Shown piece after piece: positions 1 through 7,952 of a DNA stretch of 64,000 bases. The notes under the pieces were generated by a model. That model was not told the DNA's origin. It did not search any database and worked only from the letters and a program-made list of their open reading frames with translations. The stretch spans positions 1-64,000 of the forward strand of contig JADJSA010000009.1 in the NCBI GenBank assembly GCA_016711925.1. Reading direction: 5' to 3'. The first letter of the stretch is position 1; each line of letters starts with the position of its first letter. The position numbers and the translations under genes were made by a program. The DNA is from Candidatus Methylophosphatis haderslevensis (GTDB lineage Bacteria; Pseudomonadota; Gammaproteobacteria; Burkholderiales; Rhodocyclaceae).

Positions 1-250
1 CCGGACCCTGGGCGCAGGGTTCGGAGCGCTGTAGCAAATATCTTTCTGGAATTCCCGCGGCAGCGAGCCGGAGTGGGGGCGGCGGGTTCTAAATCGGGCA
101 CGTCGGACCCGCCATTGCGGCAAGGCCCGGCTGAAAGTGGGCAAATGCGCGGCAGTGGCCTGCGCTGGCCGCCGATTCTTGGCGAGCGCGTCCCTCAGCT
201 TATAGGCGCCGATGACCCGCCGCTGGCCGGTGAAGGGTTCGCTTACACGA
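1..250. other. Left-edge stretch without a recognisable gene
   Basis: No supported gene is seen here. The open frames lack recognisable motifs. The stretch lies directly downstream of the IS91-type transposase fragment (minus strand), so it may hold the remains of that element's terminus, but I cannot identify a conserved end. Confidence 0.4.
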
Positions 251-856
251 TCAGAAGGCACCCGGCGCGGCAGGCACGGTCGGCGGCCTGCCAGCCCGCG
301 TTGGTGCAATGCGCGTGCGCACGATCTTCATCGGCGCCCCGCAGCAAGGACACGCGATCGGCGCGCGCTGCTTGAGCCAATCCGCAGCCCGTGCCGGAAC
401 GAACTTCAGCAGCAACTGCAGCAACGCGATCAAGCGTTTGCAGTTGGGATGCAGAAAGCCGAAATTGCGCGCCCGGCGCAAGCCCTTGGGCAGCACATGC
501 TGCAACACCAGCCAAAGGAAGTCCGCGCCAGCCACCGTCCGCTGCTCCATGTGTTCCGTCTTCGCATGTCGATAGCGGAACTTCACCTGGCCGTCGCGGC
601 AAGCGACGATATCCTGCTCGCGGATCACGCCCCGGTACAAATACCGGCCGAGGTAAACGAGCGCCGATGCACCCGTGCCCACCGATCTGCAATCCACCAC
701 CCAGTCGGTCGGATACTGCTCGGGCAGGCGCAGTCCCGCCGCTGCCATGCCCGCCAGCACTTTGCCCCGAAACACCTTGGCCAGCGCCTTGTGGTTGAAC
801 AGGTAGCCCTTGCCCCGGCGCCCCTTGATGCGCCAGCGCTTCTCTTCGGTATCCAC
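251..856 (-). pseudogene. IS91-family (Y2/HUH) transposase, 5'-truncated
   Basis: The 201 codons match the C-terminal half of IS91/IS801/IS1294 transposases, which move DNA by single-strand rolling-circle transfer. The stretch YLGRYLYRGVI carries the paired tyrosines (YxxxY) typical of the Y2 active site. It is followed by a conserved region and a late CPCCGAPM cysteine cluster. The upstream part of the family, with the zinc finger and the HUH histidine motif, is missing: the frame opens at a GTG and meets a stop about ten codons further up. No intact copy is in the window, so this fragment should be inactive. It lies next to another gene fragment, which suggests a decayed insertion site. Confidence 0.8.
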
Positions 857-1017
857 CGCCGCCGGTGCACAGAATTGGGTCAGGTCTTAGCTACTGCGTC
901 AACCCGATTTGGCGCGATGGCGCAGCGGATCCCGCCAGCACGCGCTGGTTGGGCTGGGCAATGTGAAACCCGCCGTCATTCGGCGAAACACGCTGGGATG
1001 CACTCGTCAACGCATAG

Positions 1018-1230
1018 GCGCTCGGCCGACCGATGGGCATCGCGCTCGCGGCTGGCGCCTCGATTGTGTTGGCCAACGTGATGCAGGTGCCCTACCTGCT
1101 CAATCCGGCGATTGATCTGCCGTCCTTCCTGTGCTCGGCGGCGATCGGCATCGTCTTCGGCTACTTCCCCGGACGCCGTGCCGCGCAATTCGACCCGATC
1201 GAAGCGCAGCGACGCATAGCCGCAATGCCG
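1018..1230 (+). pseudogene. C-terminal fragment of a MacB/FtsX-type ABC transporter permease
   Basis: From about 1033 the frame reads a membrane helix, then AIDLPSFLCSAAIGIVFG, then YFPGRRAAQFDPIEA. This is the characteristic last helix and cytoplasmic tail of MacB-family permeases (family members end in a similar ARRAAxLDPIEALR string). Only about 65 residues remain. A TAG lies in frame just upstream (1015-1017), and no ATPase or periplasmic domain is present. It is the tail of a gene whose body was lost, probably in the event that left the adjacent IS91 fragment. No function is expected. Confidence 0.7.
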
Positions 1231-1257
1231 CACCGGATGGCGCCACTGCAGCCATGC

Positions 1258-1332
1258 TGGGTATACCGCATGAAATGGCGCTCTGCTGGCAGGCATGCCG
1301 GATGCCCGTGGATACTGCCTTCCCGGCACACC
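1258..1332. repeat. REP-like intergenic repeat, locus 1
   Basis: Two minus-oriented cores stand in series: CCGCATGAAATGGCGCTCT, then GCCCGTGGATACTGCC. The same order (a CATGCG-type core followed by a CCACGGGC-type core) recurs at 39.4 kb and 47.2 kb. The locus lies between the permease fragment and the 3' end of dctM. Confidence 0.6.
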
Positions 1333-1395
1333 GCCGGGGACACCGCGGAGCGGAGCAGGGCACACCTTCCTGCTCCACCGTCGCCGACGACGCCG

Positions 1396-2679
1396 CTACA
1401 TCACGCCAAGCGTCTTGGGAAGCCAGATCGACATTGCGGGCCAATAGGTGACCAGCAGAAGAAACGCGAGCATCGACACCAGCCACGGCCAGACGGCGAC
1501 CGTCAATTCGGTAATCCCCATCTTGGTGATCCCCGATGCCACGTAGAGGTTGAGGCCGACCGGCGGATGGCACATGCCGACTTCCATATTGACCACCATC
1601 AGGATGCCGAAGTGCACCGGATCGATGCCCAGCTTGGTCGCCACCGGGAACAGGATCGGCGCGAAGATCAGCACGATCGACGACGGCTCCATGAAATTAC
1701 CCGCCAGCAGCAGCAGGACGTTGACGGCCAGCAGGAACACGATCGGCCCGAAGCCTTGCGACAGCATCCAGTCGGCCAGCGTCTGCGGGATGTTCTCGTT
1801 GGCCATGATGAACGAGAACAGCATGGCGTTGGTGATGATGTAGAGCAGCATCGCCGACATGTTGGCCGAATTGAGCAGCACCTTCGGCACGTCCTTGAGA
1901 CCCATGTCGCGATAGACGAACACGGCAACGAAGAACGCATACACCGCGCTCATTGCCGCAGCCTCGGTCGGCGTGAAAATGCCGGTGTAAATGCCGCCCA
2001 TCACCACGATGATCAGCAGCAGTCCCCACACCGAGGCGCGGAAGGTCCGCCAGCGCTCGGCCCAGCTTGCCTTGGGCTGCCGCGGGTAGTCGAACTTGCG
2101 CGCCCGATACCAGGTCACGCCGCCCAGCGTCATCGCGAGCAGTAAACCCGGCACCACGCCGGCCATGAACAGCGCGCCGACCGATGTATTGGTGGCGACC
2201 GAGTACATGACCATGACGATCGACGGCGGGATCAGGATGCCCAGCGCGCCGGAGGTGGTGATGACGCCGGCACCGAACCGGTCGGGAAAGCCGGCCCGGA
2301 TCATCGCAGGCAGGAGGATCGAGCCGATCGCCACCACGGTCGCCGGGCTGGAACCGGACACCGCGGCGAACAGTGCGCACGCCATGACCCCTGCCAGTCC
2401 CAATCCGCCGTACCAGTGTCCGACCATCGAGGTGGCGAAGTTGATCATCCGCCGCGCTACACCGCCATGGGTCAGGAAATTGCCGGCCACAATGAAGAAC
2501 GGGATCGCCATGATCTCGAACTTCTCGATGCCGGTGAACAGCTTGAGCGCCACCGATTCCAGCGGCACCTGCGTCATGGTGAACAGGAAAGTCAGAACCG
2601 TCAGGCCGAGCGAAATCGAAATCGGCATGCCGGTCAGCATGAGGATCGCCAACAGCCCGAAAATGATCAAGGCGTTCAT
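1396..2679 (-). CDS. dctM: TRAP transporter large permease (DctM)
   Basis: 427 residues, almost wholly hydrophobic, with the many membrane helices of the DctM subunit. This is the ion-coupled channel of a tripartite ATP-independent periplasmic transporter that imports carboxylates or similar acids. Family-typical stretches include GILIPPSIVMVMY in the middle and GMCHPPVGLNLYV near the C-terminus. Length is normal for DctM. Its ATG overlaps the stop of the small permease gene (ATGA), so the two are translationally coupled. Gene order on the minus strand is dctP, dctQ, dctM. The substrate cannot be read from this subunit; the adjacent DctB/DctR-type regulators make a C4-dicarboxylate or related organic acid likely. 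Confidence 0.95.
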   Translation of the reverse strand: MNALIIFGLLAILMLTGMPISISLGLTVLTFLFTMTQVPLESVALKLFTGIEKFEIMAIPFFIVAGNFLTHGGVARRMINFATSMVGHWYGGLGLAGVMACALFAAVSGSSPATVVAIGSILLPAMIRAGFPDRFGAGVITTSGALGILIPPSIVMVMYSVATNTSVGALFMAGVVPGLLLAMTLGGVTWYRARKFDYPRQPKASWAERWRTFRASVWGLLLIIVVMGGIYTGIFTPTEAAAMSAVYAFFVAVFVYRDMGLKDVPKVLLNSANMSAMLLYIITNAMLFSFIMANENIPQTLADWMLSQGFGPIVFLLAVNVLLLLAGNFMEPSSIVLIFAPILFPVATKLGIDPVHFGILMVVNMEVGMCHPPVGLNLYVASGITKMGITELTVAVWPWLVSMLAFLLLVTYWPAMSIWLPKTLGVM

Positions 2680-3470
2680 TGCTTGCCCTCCTCGTTGCCG
2701 GCTGCGGCCCGGCGATCGACGCCGGCCCGCCGGTCTTTCTCGTTCTCGCGCTGTTGCCGGCGCCGCTCGGCCAGGATGCGCCGGTCGCCGCCGCCGCGCC
2801 GCTCGCCGATAATCTCGTGCTTGAGATCCTTCGCGTGCAGGTTGTCGTCCATGCCGTAGGGATCGAGATCGACGGGCACCGCGCCCTCCTCGATGCCATC
2901 AACGTGGCTGTGGTCATGGTGCGGCAACTCGCCGGTGCGCATGAAGTTGTAGGCGACCTGCAGGAAGCGGAAGCACATCAGGCTGGAGCCGAACGGAATC
3001 GCCGAGTAGACGATCCAGGTCGGCCATTCGAGGTCGGGCGTGGTCGGCCCTTCGGGCAGATCCCCCACGTCCTTGCCGAGCCAATTGAACACCGCGTAAT
3101 GCGCGCCGTTCTCCCAGACGAAATACCCGCCCAGCGTGGCGACGATACCGGTAAACAAGGCGCCGGCCAGCAGGCCGAACATGACGAACTTGGCGCGATT
3201 GCGGTCGTTCAGGCGGTTGATCAGCACGTCGACGCCGACGTGGATGCCGGTGCGCACGCCGTAGGCGGCGCCGAACTTGGCCATCCACACGAACATGATG
3301 ATGCACAACTCCTGCGTCCAGCCGAAGTTCAGCGACAGCAGCCAGTCCTGCAGGCCGGGGATTGCCAGTCCCGCGGCATAGCGGTGCACCACGGCGGCAA
3401 AGATGATCAGTGTCGCCCCGCCGATCAGGAACGTGATCAGCCATTCCTCGAGGTGATCGAGAATCTTCAT
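2676..3470 (-). CDS. dctQ: TRAP transporter small permease (DctQ) with long charged C-terminal tail
   Basis: 264 residues. The first ~185 form the four-helix DctQ fold (helices near 15-35, 50-75, 95-120 and 150-175), with the typical FGWTQELCIIMFVWMAKFG stretch. DctQ links the binding protein to the DctM channel in the inner membrane. The remaining ~75 residues are unusual: a His-rich HHDHSH segment, then a strongly charged region with RRxGxDRR-like repeats (ERRGGGDRR, DRRAGVDRR). Ordinary DctQ proteins are about 160-220 residues. The ATG at 3470 is chosen because GGGAGG lies about 9 bases upstream; the GTG three codons earlier has no room for a ribosome site. Confidence 0.92.
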   Translation of the reverse strand: MKILDHLEEWLITFLIGGATLIIFAAVVHRYAAGLAIPGLQDWLLSLNFGWTQELCIIMFVWMAKFGAAYGVRTGIHVGVDVLINRLNDRNRAKFVMFGLLAGALFTGIVATLGGYFVWENGAHYAVFNWLGKDVGDLPEGPTTPDLEWPTWIVYSAIPFGSSLMCFRFLQVAYNFMRTGELPHHDHSHVDGIEEGAVPVDLDPYGMDDNLHAKDLKHEIIGERRGGGDRRILAERRRQQRENEKDRRAGVDRRAAAGNEEGKQ

Positions 3471-3546
3471 TTTTTGCACTCCTCCCTAATTTCGCCCGGC
3501 AAATTGACTCACGCCGGATTGCGATCCGGCGTGAGCGTTCTGCTTC

Positions 3547-4560
3547 TTACAGCTTGGACGGATCGAAGCCCGTCTCCTTGTAAACTTGCTGGATAGTCTC
3601 CTTGCCGATGCGGCCTTCCATCTTCTGGTGCACCGGTACCATCGCGCGCTTGAACGCCAGGCGTTCTTCCTTGGTCGGCGCGTAGACCGTGGTCTTGCCC
3701 GACTTCTTCACGCCTTCGAGCGCTGCGTTGTTCTCTTCCTGGGCGATCTTGTTGGCGAAGACCGTCGCGTCCTTCATCGCGGTTTCCAGTTGGCCCTTCA
3801 CGTCCGCCGGCAGGCCGTCCCAGAACTTCTTGTTCACGATCACCGCATAACCGAGATAGCCATGGTCGGTCAGCGACAGGTGCTTCTGCACCTCGTGCAT
3901 TTTCTGGGTGTAGAGGTTGGAGATCGGATTCTCGGTCCCGTCCACCACGCCGGTCTGCAACGCCTGATAGACCTCTGAGAAGGCCATCACCTGCGGGATT
4001 GACCCGACCGAGCGCATCTGCTCCTCCAGCACCTTGGATGACTGGATGCGCATCTTCTTGCCCTTCAGATCGTCCGGCGTCTTGATCGGCGTATTGGCCG
4101 AGAACGACTTGAAGCCGTTGTCCCAGAATGCCAGACCCGTTATCCCCTTGGGTTCGAGCTTCTTCAGCAGGCTCTGGCCGACCGTCCCCTGGGTGACCTT
4201 GTGCAGGTCGTTGGAGTCATCGAAGATGAACGGCAGGTCGAACAGCTCGAACTCCTTGACGCCGAGCGGGCCGAACTTGGCCAGCGAGGGCGCCAGCATC
4301 TGCACCGCGCCCAACTGCAGCGCCTCCATCTCCTCCTTGTCCTTGTACAACTGGCTGTTCGGGTAAACCTCGACCTTGACCTTGCCCTTGGTCAGTTCGT
4401 CGGCGCGCTTTTTGAAGAACTCGGCGGCCTTGCCTTTTGGCGTCTCCGCCGCCACGACGTGGCTGAACTTGATGACGATCGGCTCGGCCAGCACCGGCAC
4501 GCTGAACAGCGACAGGGTTGCGGCAGCGAGTGCTGCGAGAACAAACGACTTGCGCTTCAT
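3547..4560 (-). CDS. dctP: TRAP transporter periplasmic solute-binding protein (DctP)
   Basis: 337 residues with a clear Sec signal peptide (MKRKSF, a hydrophobic core, then cleavage near VLAE). The mature part has the DctP-family run KMRIQSSKVLEEQM, which contributes the arginine that usually binds the substrate carboxylate, and GVVDGTENP, a family hallmark. It captures an organic acid in the periplasm and delivers it to DctQM. The start at 4560 follows AGGAGG at ideal spacing; an upstream ATG would only add eight unsupported residues. It is first gene of the dctPQM unit, 76 bp before dctQ, and divergent from the sensor kinase gene, whose partner probably controls it through the sites at 4666-4712. 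Confidence 0.95.
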   Translation of the reverse strand: MKRKSFVLAALAAATLSLFSVPVLAEPIVIKFSHVVAAETPKGKAAEFFKKRADELTKGKVKVEVYPNSQLYKDKEEMEALQLGAVQMLAPSLAKFGPLGVKEFELFDLPFIFDDSNDLHKVTQGTVGQSLLKKLEPKGITGLAFWDNGFKSFSANTPIKTPDDLKGKKMRIQSSKVLEEQMRSVGSIPQVMAFSEVYQALQTGVVDGTENPISNLYTQKMHEVQKHLSLTDHGYLGYAVIVNKKFWDGLPADVKGQLETAMKDATVFANKIAQEENNAALEGVKKSGKTTVYAPTKEERLAFKRAMVPVHQKMEGRIGKETIQQVYKETGFDPSKL

Positions 4561-4665
4561 TGATACTCCTCCTCTGGTTGCCAAACTCGGTATTCGACCT
4601 TGTGAGCGCTCGGGTACGCTCCAATTTCAGCTTCGACATGATTCCAGTTCGATGACGACACCGAA

Positions 4666-4712
4666 ATTGTGGATTTCCGCAGCCGCCCCCCGACATTGTG
4701 GAAATCCGCAAT
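4666..4712. promoter_or_regulatory. Two tandem palindromic operator-like sites between dctP and the sensor kinase gene
   Basis: Two near-identical imperfect palindromes, ATTGTGGATTTCCGCAG (4666-4682) and ATTGTGGAAATCCGCAAT (4695-4712), lie on the same helix face (starts 29 bp apart). The shared form is TTGYGGA-TCCRCAA. The spacing and the divergent position suggest that they bind the LuxR/FixJ-type response regulator encoded next door and control dctPQM. The regulator assignment is inferred. Confidence 0.7.
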
Positions 4713-4781
4713 CCGCCCGCTGTTCCGGCGCCCCACCACCGGGCGTAGGATAGACGGCCGTTTGGCGAAAATCGAGGATAC

Positions 4782-6785
4782 ATGGCATTTTTTTTCTCCG
4801 CGTCGCAGGCCTCGGCGCTGGTGCCGTCGTTTCCGCGCTGGCTTTGGCATCTGCCGCGCCTGGCGCCGCTGCTGGCGCTGGCAGTGACGCTTGTCCTGCT
4901 TTGGTCGCTGCACCGCAGCGACATCGAGGAGCAGCGCGCCACGCTGATCAGCGACGTGCTGTGGGTCGAGCAGAATATCCGTTTCCAGATGGAGCGCAAC
5001 GCCGAGCAGCTCGACCAGCTCGGCCGCGACGCGCTCACCGAGCCGCTCACCCCCGCCGCCTACGAGGCGCGTGCCCAGATGCTGATGCGCAACAGTCAGG
5101 GACTGGTGCGCGTCATCCGCCTCGATGCGCAGGCGCGGCCGCTTGCGCAGGTGCCGCCCGTGTCGGCATCCGCCGCCCGGCAACTGCTGGACGACGCGAT
5201 GGAACCTCTCGGCATCGCCCAGCGGCTGGCGCGTCCGGCCTATGGTCCGACCAACGGGAAAATGCTTGGCGGCGGCAGCGGCGACGCAAGCTTCATCATC
5301 GCTGTTCCGGTGTATGCCGGAAGCGAGCCGGCAGGATCGATGGTCGGCGTGTATTCGCTGCGCACCCTGCTCGCCGAATCGGTACCCTGGTGGTTCACCC
5401 AGAAGTACCGCCTCAATCTGCTCGATGGCAATGGCAGCGTGCTGGCGTCCAAATCGAGCGTGGCCAGCCTGAGCACGACGCTGTCGTACAAGGTGCCATT
5501 CGATCCGCCCGGCAACGGACTGGAGATCGAGGTCATCGCCCACCGGCTGGAGACGCGCCTGCTGCCGGCGCTGCTGGTGCTGTCCATCGTCGCGCTGCTG
5601 GCGACCGTGGTGTTCAGCCTGTCGAGCCTGCGCCGCCATGTGCAGGGGCGTTACGCGGCCGAGGCGGCGCTGCGCGAGGAGCACGGCTTTCGCAAGGCGA
5701 TGGAAGATTCCCTGCTCACCGGGTTGCGCGCGCGCGATCTCGAGGGCCGCATCATTTATGTCAACCCGGCCTTTTGCCAGATGGTCGGCTGGAGCGAGGA
5801 CGAACTGGTCGGCCTCGAGCCGCCGATGCCCTACTGGTCGCCCGAGGAATACGAGCAGACTCGCGCCATTCACGACCTGGTGCTGGCCGGCCGCGCGCCG
5901 CCCGAGGGCGTCGAGGTGCGTCTGCGGCGCAAGAACGGCGAGACCTTCGATGCGCTGATCTTCGAGGCGCCGCTGATCGACGCCCAAGGCAAGCAGTGCG
6001 GCTGGATGGGCTCGGTGCTCGACATCACCGAGCGCAAGCGGGCACAGGAGTTCGAGCGCCAGCAGCAGGACAAACTGCAGGCCACCGCACGGCTGGTCAC
6101 CATGGGCGAACTCGCCTCCACCCTGGCGCACGAACTGAACCAGCCGCTGTCGGCGATCGCCAGCTACAACACCGGCTGCATCAACAAGCTCGCGGAAGGC
6201 GAAATCGATCGCGAACAGATCCTGGCGGTGCTGAAGAAACTCGGCCAGCAGGCGCAGCGGGCGGGGCACATCATTCGTCGCGTGCATGAGTTCGTTCGCC
6301 GCAGCGAGCCAAATCGAGCGCCGGCCAGTGTCAACGCGGTGGTCGAGGACGCGGTCGGGCTGCTCGATCCGGCGGCACGCAAGCGCGGCGCGCGCGTCGA
6401 AGTCAAGCTTGGCGACGACCTGCCCGATGTGCTGGCCGACCGCGTGATGATCGAACAGGTGATACTGAACCTCGCCCGCAACGGCCTGGACGCAATGAGC
6501 GACCTGCCGCTCGAAGAGCGGGTGCTCAGCGTCGCCACCCAGCGCAATGACGGCGAAATGTTGCGCGTCTCGATCGCCGACCAGGGCTGCGGCATATCCG
6601 GCGAAACCGCGGCGAAACTCTTCTCGCCGTTCTTCACCACCAAATCAGACGGCATGGGCATGGGACTCAACATCTGCCGCTCAATGATCGAACTGCACAA
6701 GGGACGACTGTGGTTCGAAGCCAATCCCGGCGGCGGCACCATCTTTCACTTCACGCTGCCGCTGGCGCATGCCGAAACGACATGA
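4782..6785 (+). CDS. Membrane sensor histidine kinase with PAS domain (DctB/DctS type)
   Basis: 667 residues. Order: a membrane helix near 28-46, a periplasmic sensor of ~215 residues, a second helix near 262-285, a PAS domain at ~310-425 (ending in a DITERKRAQ PAC motif), a dimerisation/phospho-acceptor helix with HELNQPLSAI around residue 450, and an ATPase domain with N-box NLARNGLDAM, DQGCGIS and GMGMGLNICRS. The HELNQPLSAIASY form is typical of the kinases that pair with FixJ/DctR-type regulators. It probably senses the acid imported by the divergent TRAP system. Its stop overlaps the regulator start (ATGA), so the pair is one operon. Confidence 0.92.
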   Translation: MAFFFSASQASALVPSFPRWLWHLPRLAPLLALAVTLVLLWSLHRSDIEEQRATLISDVLWVEQNIRFQMERNAEQLDQLGRDALTEPLTPAAYEARAQMLMRNSQGLVRVIRLDAQARPLAQVPPVSASAARQLLDDAMEPLGIAQRLARPAYGPTNGKMLGGGSGDASFIIAVPVYAGSEPAGSMVGVYSLRTLLAESVPWWFTQKYRLNLLDGNGSVLASKSSVASLSTTLSYKVPFDPPGNGLEIEVIAHRLETRLLPALLVLSIVALLATVVFSLSSLRRHVQGRYAAEAALREEHGFRKAMEDSLLTGLRARDLEGRIIYVNPAFCQMVGWSEDELVGLEPPMPYWSPEEYEQTRAIHDLVLAGRAPPEGVEVRLRRKNGETFDALIFEAPLIDAQGKQCGWMGSVLDITERKRAQEFERQQQDKLQATARLVTMGELASTLAHELNQPLSAIASYNTGCINKLAEGEIDREQILAVLKKLGQQAQRAGHIIRRVHEFVRRSEPNRAPASVNAVVEDAVGLLDPAARKRGARVEVKLGDDLPDVLADRVMIEQVILNLARNGLDAMSDLPLEERVLSVATQRNDGEMLRVSIADQGCGISGETAAKLFSPFFTTKSDGMGMGLNICRSMIELHKGRLWFEANPGGGTIFHFTLPLAHAETT

Positions 6786-7393
6786 ACGCCAACGCCGCTG
6801 CCCTCGCCCACATCGTCGATGACGACGAAGCCATCCGCGATGCGCTGGCCTGGCTGTTCGAAACGCGCGGCGTCGTCTCGCGCGGCTGGCCTTCCGCCGA
6901 AACGTTTCTCGCCGACTATGTCGACGCGATGCACGGCTGCGTGGTGCTCGACATCCGCATGGACGGCATGAGCGGCCTCGAGTGCTTCGACCGCCTGCTC
7001 GCACTCGGCTGCCGCATGCCGGTAATCTTTCTTACCGGCCACGGCGACGTACCGCTGGCCGTCGCCACCCTGCGCAAGGGCGCCTACCACTTCATCGAGA
7101 AGCCGTTCAACGACAACGAACTGGTCAACGTCGTGATCGAAGCGCTGCGCCATGACGCCGCCGCGCGCGAACTCGAAGCCGCCCAGGCCACCGTCGCCTC
7201 GCGCCTCGCCAGCCTGACCGCCCGCGAGCGTGAAGTGATGGAACTCATCCTCGCCGGCAAGTTGAACAAGGTGATCGCCGACCAGCTCGACATCGCCATG
7301 CGCACCGTCGAAGTCCATCGCTCGCGGATATTCGAGAAAATGGGCGTGCGCTCGGCGGTCGAACTGTCGCAGTTGCTGGCGCGCAAGAACTGA
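6782..7393 (+). CDS. Two-component response regulator, FixJ/LuxR type (DctR-like)
   Basis: 203 residues. The receiver domain (~8-120) has the acidic cluster DDDE, the phospho-acceptor Asp in VVLDIRMDGMSG, the conserved Thr in FLTGHGDVPLAV and the Lys in IEKPFND. The C-terminal ~65 residues form a LuxR/GerE helix-turn-helix (LTAREREVMELILAGKLNK, then TVEVHRSRIFEKMGV). It activates transcription when phosphorylated by the adjacent kinase. The start at 6782 is the ATG that overlaps the kinase stop; longer starts lie inside the kinase. The likely target is dctPQM through the paired palindromes upstream of dctP. Confidence 0.93.
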   Translation: MNANAAALAHIVDDDEAIRDALAWLFETRGVVSRGWPSAETFLADYVDAMHGCVVLDIRMDGMSGLECFDRLLALGCRMPVIFLTGHGDVPLAVATLRKGAYHFIEKPFNDNELVNVVIEALRHDAAARELEAAQATVASRLASLTAREREVMELILAGKLNKVIADQLDIAMRTVEVHRSRIFEKMGVRSAVELSQLLARKN

Positions 7394-7557
7394 CCTTCGT
7401 TTTCCGAAAGGACACCGTGCCCCGCCGGCCACCAGTCGCAGCGGACTCCGAATCGCAGGCGCAGCGGCACCCGTTCCACAGCCATCGACCCGCACTTCCG
7501 TCGATTCCGGGCATCGCCTGCGAGCCGCACCGGTCGGTCATCTTCCAGGGGCCGCTC

Positions 7558-7640
7558 TCGCGTGCCGCGTGGACAGGGGCTTGTGGCGCCCCCGGCCTGA
7601 AGATCGCCTATCCATGCGGCCTGCAGCCTGCCCGGTCCGG
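7558..7640. repeat. REP-like intergenic repeat, locus 2 (opposed pair)
   Basis: A minus-oriented core (GTGCCGCGTGGACAGGGGC) faces a plus-oriented core (AGATCGCCTATCCATGCGG, then CCTGCAGCCTGCCCGG). The divergent-pair layout matches the copies at 32.9, 39.4, 47.2 and 59.1-59.4 kb. Confidence 0.6.
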
Positions 7641-7818
7641 ACGGTGCCCGCCGTCACCGAAGCTCACGGCGTCGCGTTGCTTCGTCGCGTCTGCCCTCGC
7701 GCGCAGCGAGATGGCAGCGTCCGCCGAAGCCCGATCGCCGCCAGGCCGCGCCCGCTCTTGCTTGCGCACACCTTCATGCCGCCAGCCCAGTGCGGATGCG
7801 GCTCTCAGGGCCATGCCC

Positions 7819-7856
7819 CGCGTAGATCGCCATCCGGCGCGCCTGGCGGGCGTGCT
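7819..7856 (+). repeat. REP-like intergenic repeat, locus 3 (single, degenerate core)
   Basis: GTAGATCGCCATCCGGCGCG followed by CCTGGCGGGCGTG aligns with the plus core of the family, with the central CATGCG replaced. It is a diverged single copy. Confidence 0.45.
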
Positions 7857-7952
7857 GCTTTGCGCGGTTCATGCAGTTCTCGCCTCAAGAGTGAAAGTCC
7901 CCTGCCGATAAACTCCAAGTTGCATTCCCAACCTGCCCGGTAGTCGGTACCG

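Larger units (their letters stand above)
7394..7952. other. Intergenic stretch with two repeat loci, no convincing gene
   Basis: About 560 bp between the response regulator and the autotransporter gene. Open frames here show no recognisable protein and overlap the repeat cores at 7558-7640 and 7819-7856. I see no clear terminator or promoter. Confidence 0.5.

Noticed and set aside
4557..6287. Long minus-strand open frame over the sensor kinase gene
   Set aside because: Antisense shadow of a well-supported kinase; composition is His/Arg/Gln-rich as expected of such shadows.
7417..7911. Open frame of 164 codons between the response regulator and adhesin genes
   Set aside because: Arg/Pro/Ala-rich, overlaps repeat cores, no similarity and no ribosome site.
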